DNA from: Linanthus parryae
Lineage: Eukaryota; Streptophyta; Magnoliopsida; Ericales; Polemoniaceae
Assembly: GCA_023055425.1 (NCBI GenBank)
Contig: JALGPY010000014.1
Span: 12,732,501-12,796,500, forward strand
Reading direction: 5' to 3'
Length of the DNA: 64,000 bases
Shown here: positions 32,270-43,972 of the stretch, one piece after another
Numbering within the stretch: position 1 is the stretch's first letter
Layout: the number at the start of each line of letters is the position of its first letter
Position numbers and translations under genes: made by a program
The notes under the pieces: generated by a model
The model's database searches: none
Seen by the model: only the letters and a program-made list of their open reading frames with translations
What the model was told of the DNA's origin: nothing

Positions 32270-34969
32270 TCAACGTACCTCGTCAAACAGGTGAGGGTAC
32301 TTCTTCCTCATTTCATCTTCTGCTTCCCAAGTTGCCTCTTCAGTGAGGTGGTTTGTCCATAAGACTTTTACAATCTTGACACTCTTGTTACGGGTGTTCC
32401 TTGTCTTGGTGTCTAAAATCTTGACAGGATGTTCTTCATAACTCAAAGACGGGTCCAGTTCTACTGGTTCGGGATCTAATACATGAGATGCATCAGGCAT
32501 ATACTTCTTCAGTTGCGATACGTGAAATACGTTATGAACACGACCTAAATTCGATGGCAAATCCAATCTATAAGCCACTTCTCCAATCTTTTCTATAACT
32601 TCATATGGTCCAATGAATTTCGGGCTCAACTTCCCTTTCTGATTGAACCTCATGACTCCCTTAGTCGGTGAAACTTTAAGAAATGCTTTTTCTCCAACTT
32701 GAAATTCCAACGGTCTTCTTTTCTGATCAGCGTTAGATTTCTGTCTATCCTGAGCTGCCTTCATTCGCTGCTGTATAAGTCTCACTTGATCTGTCATCTC
32801 TTCAATAAGTTGTGGACCAATTACTATCGTTTCACTTATGTCGTTCCAACACAACGGTGTTCTACACTTCCTTCCATACAACGCCTCATGTGGTGCCATC
32901 CCAATACTGGCGTGATAACTGTTATTGTAGGAGAATTCTATCAAAGGTAATCTATCAACCCATGACCCTTGAAAATCCATAACACACGATCTTAGAATAT
33001 CTTCCAACGTTTGAATTGTCCTTTCGGTTTGTCCATCTGTAGCCGGGTGAAATGCCGTGCTAAACTTCAACTGAGTTCCCAGTGCCTCCTGGAGTGCTTT
33101 CCAGAAGTGAGAAAGAAAATTGGGATCTCTGTCGGAAACTATAGAGCTTGGTACTCCATGATATCTCACAATGTTCTTTATATACGCATCAGCTCTTTGT
33201 TCCATATTCCATGTGTCTTTCATCGGAATAAACCTTGCTGTCTTGGTCTATCTGTCGACTACAACCCAAATCTGATTCAGTCCATTCTTTGATGTCGGTA
33301 ACGCAGTTACGAAATCCATCGAAATAGAATCCCACTTCCAAACTGGGACGTCTAATGGTTGTACTAAGCCTCCCATTCTTTTATGTTCAAACTTCACCTT
33401 TTGACAAGTTAGACATTTTGCCACAAATTCTGCCACTTCTTTCTTCATGTTAGGCCACCAAAACATCTTCTTCATGTCCTTATAAAGTTTGTCACCTCCT
33501 GGATGTATTGAGTAAGGTGTGTTGTGCGCTTCTCGCATCAACTTCTCCTTAGTTTCCGTACACTTATGTGGTACACACCATCTTCCCTTGTAACGGATAC
33601 TTCCATCTTCATGGATCTTGAAATCTTTTGCTTGGCCTTCTGCAATCTTCTTCTTTATCCTTTCCAGCTTCACATCTCCTGGCTGGTTACTCCTTATTTC
33701 TTCCAAAATATCTGGCACAACTGTCATATTCCCAAGGATATTCTTTACTCCACGTTGTTCCACAACTTCAATCCCAAGTTTTCGGAACTCTCGGCATAGC
33801 CGATCTGGTAAAACTAGCATAGTATCCAAAGTATGGCTCGATTTTCGGCTTAACGCATCAGCTACTACGTTTGCCTTCCCTTCATGGTATTGGATACGCA
33901 AATCATAATCCTTTATGACTTCTAACCAACGTCTTTGCCTGTTATTTAGCTCTTTCTGCGTGAAGATGTACTTGAGACTGCTATGATCCGTATACAATCT
34001 ACACACAGATCCATACAAGTGATGTCTCCATATTTTTAATGCGAATACTATTGCTGCAAGTTCTAAATCATGCGTAGCATAGTTCTCTTCATGAGTTTTC
34101 AGTTGTCTTGAAGCATAGGCAATAACTCTTCTTTCTTGCATAAGCACGCATCCTAAACCCTTCTTCGACGCATCACTGTAAACATCAAATTCGCCAGAAT
34201 CATTGGGTAAAGCTAAGACAGGTGTTGTCGTCAACTTTTCCTTCAACGTGTGGAATGCTTCTTCACAATCTTCGCTCCACTCATACCTTACCGTCTTCTT
34301 GGTTAGCGTAGTAAGCGGTCTAGCGATCTTCGAGAAATCTTTCACGAAACGCCTGTAATATCCTGCTAATCCGAGAAAACTTCTGACTTCAGACACATTC
34401 TTCGGAGTAGGCCAATCTTTCACTGCTGAAATCTTTCCTGGATCCACGGATATTCCTTCCTTGGAAATTATGTGACCCAAAAATGGAACGTGTTTTAGCC
34501 AAAACTCACACTTCGAGAGTTTAGCATATAACTTCTCATGTCTCAAAGTTTCTAACACTTCTTTGAGGTGTTCTTCGTGTTCTTCCTCGCTCTTTGAATA
34601 AACAAGGATTTCATCAATAAAGACGATCATAAAACGATCTAGAAACGTTCTCATAACACGATTCATTAGATCCATAAATACTGCAGGAGCATTGGTTAGA
34701 CCAAAAGGCATAACGGTAAACTCATAGTGTCCATACCGCGTTCTAAAGGCTGTCTTCGGTATGTCCTTCTCGGCTACTCGAAGCTGGTGATACCCTGATC
34801 TCAAGTCTATCTTTGAGAAAACACTCGCCCCTTGTAACTGATCAAACAAGTCGTCAATTCGGGGTAAAGGGTTTTTGTTCTTGATTGTTGCGCTATTCAA
34901 CTCCCTATAGTCAATGCACAACCTCAAGCTTCCGTCTTTCTTCTTCACAAACAGTACCGGTGCACTAAA
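32270..34969 (-). pseudogene. Gypsy pol, right unit, with a nonsense codon in integrase
   Basis: Same domain order as the left copy, but here the chromodomain-like C-terminus is in frame. It has [20 protein letters not shown], then KVLWTNHLTEEATWEAEDEM, then the end at about 32270. That segment matches the chromodomain of Tekay-type chromoviruses, which targets integration to chromatin. A TAG at 33248-33250 (TTG in the left copy) interrupts integrase between WVVVDR and TKTARF. A second difference changes Ala to Val in the RNase H-integrase linker. Confidence 0.9.
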
Positions 34970-35475
34970 GGTAATCTAAACCTAGAGTCCCATACTAAGA
35001 TGGTGTCGGCACCGGCTAACTCCTCTTTGGCCTTGGGGTGCACCGAATAAATACTAAACCTTAAAAGATAATGTCTCTTCCTTAGAGCCTCCCAATCGAA
35101 ATTGGGTTGAGCCAAAAAGGTCTGACAGGAATGCCACCACCATATATTAGCTTCGTTCTTCAAGTAGAATTCCGCGCAAACCACCTTGCGGTCTTCGGGG
35201 CACTCAACTAGCTCAAGGACCTTATCCATCTCATCGATCCAATTTTCGAGCTCAACAGGATCCTCATTGCCTATAAAGTTCCCTGGCTTCATGTCTGCCA
35301 CTTTCTTAGCATAGTTGGCGTTATTCTGCTCTCCCTGGTTTGCGTTCTGCGCCATCTGATCAAATTGCACGAAGAACTGCTTCATGTTGTTGTTGTTGTT
35401 GTTGTTGTTGTTTGGTGCGGCCATTGGTACTTGGCGATTTCTCCTGGTGTAGTATTGATGTGGTCTATCAGTCAT
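34945..35475 (-). pseudogene. Gypsy gag, truncated, right unit
   Basis: Identical in structure to the left copy: the same poly-Asn run, the same gag core and the same loss of the CCHC knuckle and protease with an identical junction. The start is taken at the MTDRPHQYYT methionine at 35475. Confidence 0.8.
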
Positions 35476-36498
35476 AATCCCTACACTATAGCCTATTGTA
35501 TTACTTATAAGGTACCAAGAAGTACAAACAATCATGCATATATGGCATGTAGTGCGCAATTAAACAAGTAATGTCACACATTGATCATCATTTACATCAA
35601 TTACTCATGTATTTCCACATAGACTGATCACGTCTCAACTTTTCATCTACTTCCAAAATTGGAAAAAGGATCAATCTATCAAGAAAAAATTGAGAATTTT
35701 GGTGTGCAATACCCTCTTCGAGTCTACTTTTATAATCAAGAAGAATCAACTCAAAATCAATTGTAGAACTCAATATATAAAGGAAATACCACAGCTGCTA
35801 TCACAGCCCACCAGAACAGAAACGTTGACTTTGAAAAGCCTTAAACTGACTTTTAAATTTTTAAAAATGAGCTAGGCTTTCTCCCAGAGTTAGCTAAACG
35901 TGTCTAATAGTCTCCATAAAAATTTGAGGTCAAAAAAAGATCTGGAAGATAGGTAAACATCAAAAATGCTACAGCTAGTCACTTTGACATTCTGCTACTG
36001 AACCGTCAGCTTTTGAAATTCGTAGCTAATTCTCCAGAACTCATATGGGGTTGAAATTTTTATGGGAGGTTCCTGGGTATGTATAATTTCTGGGAAAAAT
36101 TCAGGGAAAAATAACTCCAAAATTAAATACGTCTGCTATAACAAAAACTCACTGCTGCGCAGATTCAACAGCACCGAAAATCAAAGCTTTCGCGTTCTAA
36201 CTCCATGAACACTTTCTAAGCCCATAATCAATGATAACAAGCATAACACAACCTTAATTCATCCAATCATACTTCAAAATTCAGAAAGCTAAATTTATAA
36301 AACTCCCCAAATCGGGTCTTCAAAACATAAACATTATTCATCCCAAAGCAAAACGCTAAGAATTTAACTCTAGCCCAAAAGTGACTATTCAAAAATCGTT
36401 CTAAAACTTCAAATGTTGCTTGGCTCCATAGCCTTATTCAAACTAATAAATAAAACTTAAAGCATCTAGTCCAGGAAATCTAAAGAACTCTAACAAGC

Positions 36499-37128
36499 TT
36501 AATCGTCGTCCTCATCGCTTTCGTCCATCTCTTCCTCTTCATTGGAATCATACTCGTGCTCTTCGTCTTCACTCGGGTCTTCTTCACTTTCTTCATATTC
36601 CATGGGATCTTCTTCAATCTCGGGATATTCATCGACATCTTCCATTGGATCTTCTTCAACTTCCTCATCGTCACTAGAGTCTATAAAAATCACCTCTTTC
36701 TCATCACTAGAGCTTATGTATATCACGTCTTCTTCATCACTAGACTCTATCTCAATAACTGTATAAGTTTGCCACTTAAGATAAGTCTCCATCAACAACT
36801 TGCATATGAAATCTGCACTTACCGTCCATTCACCTTGGCAACGATAATCCCTATCATTCAAACGATTCATCCTGCCCATGATGTTGCTATACTTTGTAAT
36901 AATTTCCCCAAACATGGGTTTCATAGGTAATGCCTTCACCATACAGTAAGCCTGAAAAGCTGGATTTCTATATCGAGGAAAATCTAAGGCTTGGAATCTA
37001 TCTTCACAATATTGAACCACACGGTCACGAAAAACTGGAAAATCTTCACCTTCGACCCAACGTGTCACAACAGGATGCTTCTCTACTGGCAACACACGCT
37101 TCCTTGTCGTATGCTTAGTTCTAGCCAT
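36499..37128 (-). CDS. Extra ORF with histone H3-tail-like N-terminus, right unit
   Basis: This second copy of the 209-residue ORF is also intact. It differs from the left copy by one visible residue change (WVEGEDF for WVECEDF). The MARTKHTTRK start, unrecognised central domain and acidic SDEE-rich tail are all kept, while both pol copies have broken frames. The copies are too similar for this alone to show selection. Confidence 0.75.
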   Translation of the reverse strand: MARTKHTTRKRVLPVEKHPVVTRWVEGEDFPVFRDRVVQYCEDRFQALDFPRYRNPAFQAYCMVKALPMKPMFGEIITKYSNIMGRMNRLNDRDYRCQGEWTVSADFICKLLMETYLKWQTYTVIEIESSDEEDVIYISSSDEKEVIFIDSSDDEEVEEDPMEDVDEYPEIEEDPMEYEESEEDPSEDEEHEYDSNEEEEMDESDEDDD

Positions 37129-37487
37129 CTACAAGAGGAAACAACTTAATAAATCTCTAATTTAAAAGGCATAGACCGTAATCCAGATAACTATTCTTCT
37201 CATCCAATAATCATTCCCAAGACTCCAAATCGATGGTTACAAGACTCTTGAAGAAATTTCCCAACAAAGTCTCTTAAAAGTAGGCTTAAACTTAGAATCC
37301 AATTGGAATACTCCAAAATTCGATTGGGTGGATGGGGGCACTTGCTTTCTATCCTATTTTCTAAACACTTACACATAACAATCCTATCCATACTACCCAA
37401 ATTCCCACGGCTCGTCAAATTTTAAGTTATTTCTCCTATATTCATTTTAGTTGCCCTAACAAGTTTCAAATTCCGTTTTAGAATGCC

Positions 37488-37500
37488 GGCTCTGATACCA
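37488..37500 (-). promoter_or_regulatory. Gypsy primer binding site, right unit
   Basis: TGGTATCAGAGCC on the minus strand, two bases inside LTR3, which is the 5' LTR in element orientation. Confidence 0.85.
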
Positions 37501-37502
37501 CC

Positions 37503-39337
37503 TGTAACACCCCCAAATGGCCCAAGCCGGAGACCCGGGGATGTCACTCCGTACCCGAGAGGAGCCCGGATACAAGGAGATTTTATAACATGGATCGCAA
37601 GCACAAACATCCACAATATTAATTAAATTCAAATAAAAACAATGTATTATCATAAACCTTCGTCCTAGCCACAAACCGGCAAAAACAACTAAAGCGTTTA
37701 AACTACTAAAGAGTTCAATTTCAAATGAAATACTACTACTAATAATCCATGTGATGCGCGTCCCCTTCTATGCCCGATAACCTTCTTCTAGACCTGTGGT
37801 GGGGAATCAAAAAGAAACACCACAGTACAAAATCAGCATTGAAATACTGGTAAGCAAACACCCAAACATGTAAAACGATGATAGATAGTTATAAAACAAT
37901 GACTCATTTGTAAGTAAGAGTTTTTCGCAAACACAGCGGTAATAAAGTTGACTCTTGTATTAAAACATAAGAGTTCCCAATTCCATAATATTTCCAAACC
38001 AATTTCCATAATCATTAGGAAAAATCCAAATCCAGTGTTAACTTCATTCCGTTAACAAAACCAAACAAATCCATTATTACTTTGTTGTGACGGGGGAAAA
38101 CCAAATAACCACAGCTTCCATGACCTTAAGTGTCGACACCCCCCTAAGATACGCCGGCCAGAGGAGTGAGTACATGCCGCTATCCGGGGACTTGCAACCG
38201 GATCAAAAAGAGACGGGACCGCAGCCAACACCGCCCAAAGAGAATAATAGAGTCCCGCACAACATCTTCCACTTTACGTTATAGTTCATTCATTATCATG
38301 GTGATGTTTTCATCAAAAACATTTAACAAGTAGAAATCCCATATTCCAAGTCATTTATCATGTAAACACATTTTGAGACGTAACAAATCAAATATTCGTT
38401 TGACACGAAAGAGATAAGCACACTAGGCTTGGCACATTTACTTACCTCAAAGCAAATTCCAACAATAGCAATCAATCAACGTACTCTACGTACTCGTCGT
38501 CGACGAACTCGTTACCTACACATAACAATATGCTAATCAAACCAATATTCTAGCAATATACTTGCTATACTAATTACATGCATATGATAGTCCATGGTTT
38601 AGGGTTCTAACACTTCCCCAAAATCTCACTCAATTCATGCTCCAAAATAAACCCAAAGTTTTGCTTCAAAATCCCCTAACCTAAAGCATACATAATCTAT
38701 CATAACTCCACCAAATCTATTACTCCAGTTTCCCAAACAGATCATGGTCTAAAAACAGTTCCATTGGATTTAAAACGTTCTAAATAATAAGTTTAGCCTC
38801 AAACGGATCTTAATTTCGATTCCTGAATCAAAAGTTACACTAGTTTCAAGTTTCCAACTTCATTCAAAATATCCATACGGGAATTGTCAATCTTCATGAA
38901 ACTTTTCTCCCAAGCATCTAGTTCATCCTATATTAATACCAAACCTAATATAACATGATTCCCACATTCAAATTAGATTTTTATCCACCTATTATGATCA
39001 TTAAAACTCCCAAATCATTCAATCAAACTTCTCTTTCAAACTAGGGTTTCTTCCCAACACCCAAGAACATGATAAACCCTAAAACTTGATTATCAATCCT
39101 ACGATTCCATGAATAATGATCCTAACAATAACAAACTGAAATTTAAAGATTACATGCAACATACATGAATCATGAACAAGTGATCACAAGATCAAGAGAT
39201 CAACAAGAGAAAAGAGAAGAATAAACAAAACACCCAAACCCGCTCAAACCCGCCGCCCATGGAGGCGGACGGAGAGAGAGACGGACGGGGTAGAGAGAAA
39301 AGAAAAAGAGAAAGAAAAAGAGAAAGAAAGAAAAGAG

Positions 39338-39368
<31 letters not shown>

Positions 39369-39797
39369 TTACCTTGCCGGAAAAAGAGAGAGACGGCGGC
39401 GGCGGCGGGGCTGCCGTCGGGTAGAGGGACGAGAGAGAGTGAGAGAGGGACGGGTAGAGTGAGGGACGTGAGAGAGAGTTAGAGAAAAATAGGGAGAATG
39501 AGGGTTTTATGAGAGTTGGAAATAAAATCAACTTCATAAGTAGGAAACCCTCTTGGATTAGGAAACTTTTATGTAGGAAGAAAATTTAGGTCAAAAGACA
39601 CTTATTTCCCCTTAGTTTTGCCAAAAGACAAACACCTCCCCCATACTCAAATAAAAGACACTAAAACCTTTGATTAAAGTCACAAAGTTCCCCCCAAACT
39701 CTCAAAGCATTATAATTAACTCTCTATAATTACGTTAACTTCCCAACACTTATAATAATATCACAAAATACCCGTAGTCACAAAACGGGGTATTTCA
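37503..39797 (-). repeat. Gypsy LTR 3 (right; 5' LTR of the element)
   Basis: Same termini as the other LTRs. Private differences lie mainly in its right half: a longer GA microsatellite, GAGGGTT for GACGGTT near 39500, CCCCCCAAACT near 39692 and ACGTTAAC near 39733. It is followed by the GTGAG duplication. Confidence 0.92.
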
Positions 39798-40862
39798 GTG
39801 AGCCTCCTATACTTAGTCAGCAGAGTCCTACACCAGATCTTGTCTTTGTTCCTGATAAGTCTCCAATACTGGCTGGCAAGCAGAGCTTCATTGAGGGTTT
39901 TAGCTTTTCCGAGCCCAATACCACCAAACTTCTTGGGCCTTGCAATAGAATCCCAAGCCACATTGTGAAGCTTCCTGCCTTATCTAGTCCCTTTCCACAA
40001 ACAATCCCTACAAAATATATCAATATCCCTGAGAGTGGTGGAGGGAAGTTTGAAGGACTGCATAGAGTAAATAGGAAAAGAGAGGAATTGACCATGGTGT
40101 CTCTACCAGCAACAGACAACTTGCTAACCTTCCAACTTCCAAGCTCACACTTGAGATTGTCCACAATGAATTGGAATCCTCCTTAGTAGGTTTAGAATCC
40201 AAGATAGGACACCCAAAGTACCTTCCCACCCTAAAGCCTCTTCTGACCCCTAAAACAAAGGCACAACCCACAACATCAGTCTCAGGAGTATTCTTGGAGA
40301 AGATAACTGGACATAAGGAAGTTAATTGTCTGACCAGAGAGGTCGCATAATTCAGTCAAAATTTCCCTCGCAGTGGCACAGTTAAAGGAAGAAGTTTTTT
40401 CCAAAGAGGAGCTGATCATCAGCAAAGAGCAAGTGAGTGATCTTGGGCCCCTGATGAGAAGTTCTAAGCGGCTTCCAATCCCCCTTATCCATCAGAGATT
40501 GTGTTAGACAACAATTCCATGCACATGATGAACGAAAAATAGGAGAGAGGATCACCTTGCCTCAGGCCTTTAGAAGGAATAATAAAAGGGGATGGTTTGC
40601 CATTAACCAGAATGGCCAGAGAAGAAGAAGTCACACATGCCATAAGGATATTGATAAGGATCGCATGGAAGCTAAAATGGTGAAGAACAACTTTGACAAA
40701 GCCCCATTCCATATTGTCATAGGCTTTTTCAAGGTCAAACTTGAGAATAAAGTCTCCAGTAAGGCCTTTTCTGGACTTGAAACTATGCATAATGTCCTGG
40801 AAAATAGCAATAATATCAGATCCACTTCTCCCAAGAATGAAGCTGAACTGAAAGGGAGATAT
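39798..40862 (-). mobile_element. LINE (L1-type), middle segment (RT core)
   Basis: This continues the LINE between the two inserted LTR elements. Reading leftwards from 40862 the frames give FSFILGRSGSDIIAIFQDIM, KFDLEKAYDNMEWGFV, SKGLRQGDPLS and LLFADDQLLFGKNFF, with the FADD catalytic motif at about 40415-40426. LRTSHQGPKI precedes it, and near 39761-39961 the segment reads WDSIARPKKFGGIGLGKAKT and ALLASQYWRL. These are the standard landmarks of plant L1 reverse transcriptase. A frame change lies before FADD. Joined to the flanking segments with one target copy removed, the protein similarity runs straight across both insertion points. Confidence 0.88.
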
Positions 40863-42289
40863 TGTTGGAATAGATGCCCTAGAGGCAATCTAGTTTAGTA
40901 TGAATTTATTTGTGGCTAGAAATTCATTTACTATTTATTGGATATTTAATATAATGAAGTCCTTAGATTTACAATTGTGTTGTTTATCTTAAATATCCCT
41001 AGTCCAGTATAATGATTAATGGGACAATCATCTATAGACTAGTATGGGGTTGGATTGATATGGAGATATCATGATCCAACACATAGGTGTGCATTAAGGG
41101 TAATGACGCACTGGATTGATCCATCTCCGATAAGGCTACATACACGTTATGTTAAGTCACAAGCGCTTCTCGCGGTGCAATGGTATTGTCATCCTTAGAC
41201 TTGAAGTCACTAGATATTCTAGTTGTGGATTATTGTGATTTTGGTAGCGTTAAACGCTACACCGTAACTGGGTATTTATAAAGCCGTGTACCAGATACAA
41301 TAAGAAGCAAGCTTATAGATCGTAGTGGACGTAGATAGAATTTGTCCCTCCCACATAACGGGAGCAAATATCCTAGGCCACTCGAGGGATAGTGCTTATA
41401 AAATGTCTGACCAGACTCAAATAAATCAATATGGGATATTGATGTTATTTGCACGAATAAGACTATTCCCATGGATCGAGAAACTGTGGATTGGATATAC
41501 GAGTGTGACTTGTATGTCTCGTGTCCAATCCGGATATGGAGACAAAGGGATGAGAAAATTACTTGTACAAAGGTTGTCAAGATGACTATTCTATTAGTTG
41601 GCTAGAATGGATGTTTTGCTAGAAACCGCTCCATATTAGCAAATTGTTGCTACCAACTAGATAGAACCTTTGGGGTCACACGCTATATAGAGTTGAGCTA
41701 GATTTGGGAATTAATTAATTGGATTAATTAATTAGAATGATCACTTTGCAATACCTTGCAAACTTAGTAGGGACTAATTTGCAAGGAAGGGACTAAATTG
41801 AATTCTATTAGGACTAGAATAAGTCCTTTAGGTAGTTGGCAAGGATTTGTTGGACTATATAAAGGACACTCCTTCCGTCCTTCCTTCTCACACTTATGTC
41901 ATAATTGATCATAACTTGAGTGGGAGAGAACAAAAGGAGAGAGCAAGCAAGCAAGGAAGGAGCCGCCGCCCCTCCCTCGCCGCCGCCCCTCCCCGTCGGA
42001 CACAAGGAGGCCGAACACCTCCTTGTTCGTCTCGTTTTGCGTGATTCTTCTTCCTCTTCCTCTTTCCGGGCTACCACCAAGGATTGGAAGATCTAGAAAT
42101 CAACTCTAGGTGTGGATCAACTATAGAGAACGTGACACAATTCACGTTTGAAGTCATCAAAGGAGAACCCTGAGGTGTGTTAATTGATTTCTTCCTATAC
42201 CATCGTTATGTCTCTTGATTGTGATCCTTGGAGGGTTTTGCATGGTTAATTATTGTTTTCGTTGCGCATCCATGAATCAAAACCCTACA
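40863..42289 (+). repeat. Copia 5' LTR
   Basis: Starts TGTTGGAATAGATGCC and ends AACCCTACA. A TATA box TATATAAA lies at 41856-41863. A GCCGCCGCCCC-rich patch at about 41960-42000 would fall in the transcribed part. Confidence 0.95.
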
Positions 42290-42290
42290 G

Positions 42291-42302
42291 TGGTATCAGA
42301 GC
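42291..42302 (+). promoter_or_regulatory. Copia primer binding site
   Basis: TGGTATCAGAGC, complementary to initiator-Met tRNA, one base after the 5' LTR. Confidence 0.92.
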
Positions 42303-43972
42303 CACAGGTCTTAGAGCATAAACGTGGTTTATGTGTTACGTTTTGATAGTTTTACACCTTAAAATTGTTGTTTATCACGTAAAACAAGACAAATCAAGCA
42401 TGTGATGTAATTTGTCAATAATCTATCATAACAAGACCTAGTTTTTGCATTGGATGCATGAATTAGTGAGTTTGAGAAATTTTAGGATCTTAGATCTAGG
42501 GTCTGGGCATCCTTGGGGAAGAAGGAGTTTTTTCCAAACAAGGAAACAACCAAACCTTGGCACCAAGAAAGGGAGTTGTTTTGGAAATAACTCCCAAAGG
42601 AGGTTCGGCCCCCCTAAGGGACCGCCCCTCCTTGCTTGCCGCCCAATCAAGGGGCGGCCTAGGGGCCGGGGTAGCCCCCGGCCTAGCCGCATGGGCTAGG
42701 GGCCGGCCGGCCCTAGGCCTTTGCGGTTCACTTTTTGGGCCCGGAAAATTGGATTGTTGGGCCCAATGGACTGTTTTAACCCTAGAATATCCTAAAATCA
42801 ATTAAAATTGACCAAGCGCGTTAAAATTGGATTTTAACTGTTTATGTGCAATTCGCATGGTGATTGGATATGGCCTTAGGATGTGGTTTGTTGTGGATGT
42901 TTAATTTTTGTGGTTTGGTTTACGGCTTGCGGGATGATCAATTAATTGTAATAATTTCTTAGGGTTTTATGGCCTGCGAGCCATTTTTTTCTCAACTTGT
43001 GAGATATATTTTATTTAGTATAGTTGTTAGCTAGTGCTAGATAGAGTAAATTGTTAGCCAAGATTGGAGAAAAGAAGCCCAAAGCCAAAAGGAGCCACAA
43101 AAGATGGAGCATGGAGCATGGAGCATTCCACATGACTATGAAGGATAGACGAAAAGATCAAGACGCATGGAGATGTGTTTGCTTTTAGGGTTCATAAATA
43201 ATTCCATTGGCTTGGAATTATCTTAGTCTAGAAAAGGCCATATCCACATCACGTTTTATTTATGTTTGTGGTTGTTTACTTTATTGTCTTATTATTTTTG
43301 TGGTTGGTGTATGGATGATGCATGCAATTAGGATAATAAGATAATTAGACAACCCGGATCTATTATTTGGAGTTGTGCCCAAACTCAAATAGATAGATTA
43401 GTTGATTTTGATCAACAAAACAATTAAAATTTAATTTAAAAATCCCTCAAAATTAAAATATTGTGTTCTTTCCTTCTCGTTATGTAAACACTCATTATCA
43501 TCATGATTTATCAAGTTCGTGCGTGCCAAAGCATGGCGACTTGGTTCATAATGATGGAATACGATGGCACAAGCTAGTAATGTGCAACTGTTTAAATAAG
43601 ATGTTGAACACAACTAGGCTATTAATGTGATTAAGAAACCTAGAGGCAATCAATTGGGATTATCCATATAGATGGATAAATAAGGAGTTATTTGCCCAAT
43701 TGAACCAAGAGTTGCATAAGGGATGCAATTGGAATTGTTCCTACCTAAAGTAGTCAAATTATGGGAGACTTGCCAAAGCAAGCTCATAAGGAGATGAAAC
43801 ATGGATCTTGGCCCACTAGAAAATATAAGGATATTTTCCGCATTAATATCTTGAGGGTTATTAATCCGTAGAAAAATAGTGGGAACTATATTTGATAAAC
43901 TATACATTATTGAATATAGTCAAAAATTCACAAATACTAAAACTTGCGTATTTTCCTTTTGTAGAATTCCAA
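42303..43972 (+). other. Copia untranslated leader with GC-rich block
   Basis: This 1.7-kb leader has no convincing ORF. Bases 42595-42735 are strongly GC-rich with repeated GGGGCCGG/CCGGCC motifs that can pair, unlike the AT-rich rest. A 3' splice-site-like TTTTCCTTTTGTAG ends at about 43964, just before the gag ATG. Confidence 0.6.

Larger units (their letters stand above)
21921..39802 (-). mobile_element. Tandem chromovirus-like Gypsy element: LTR-internal-LTR-internal-LTR
   Basis: The element occupies 21926-39797 and is flanked by GTGAG at 21921-21925 and 39798-39802, a perfect 5-bp target duplication inside the LINE. It has three LTRs (21926-24215, 29714-32002, 37503-39797) and two almost identical internal regions of about 5.5 kb. 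The coding strand is minus. Each internal region carries, in element order, a primer site, an extra ORF, a truncated gag, and RT-RNase H-integrase ending in a chromodomain-like segment. The gag C-terminus, CCHC knuckle and protease are missing from both. RT motifs ([38 protein letters not shown]) and the chromodomain point to the Tekay/Del branch. Confidence 0.92.

Noticed and set aside
42445..42805. Open frames in the GC-rich Copia leader
   Set aside because: They arise from GC-rich composition in several overlapping frames at once and have no family resemblance.
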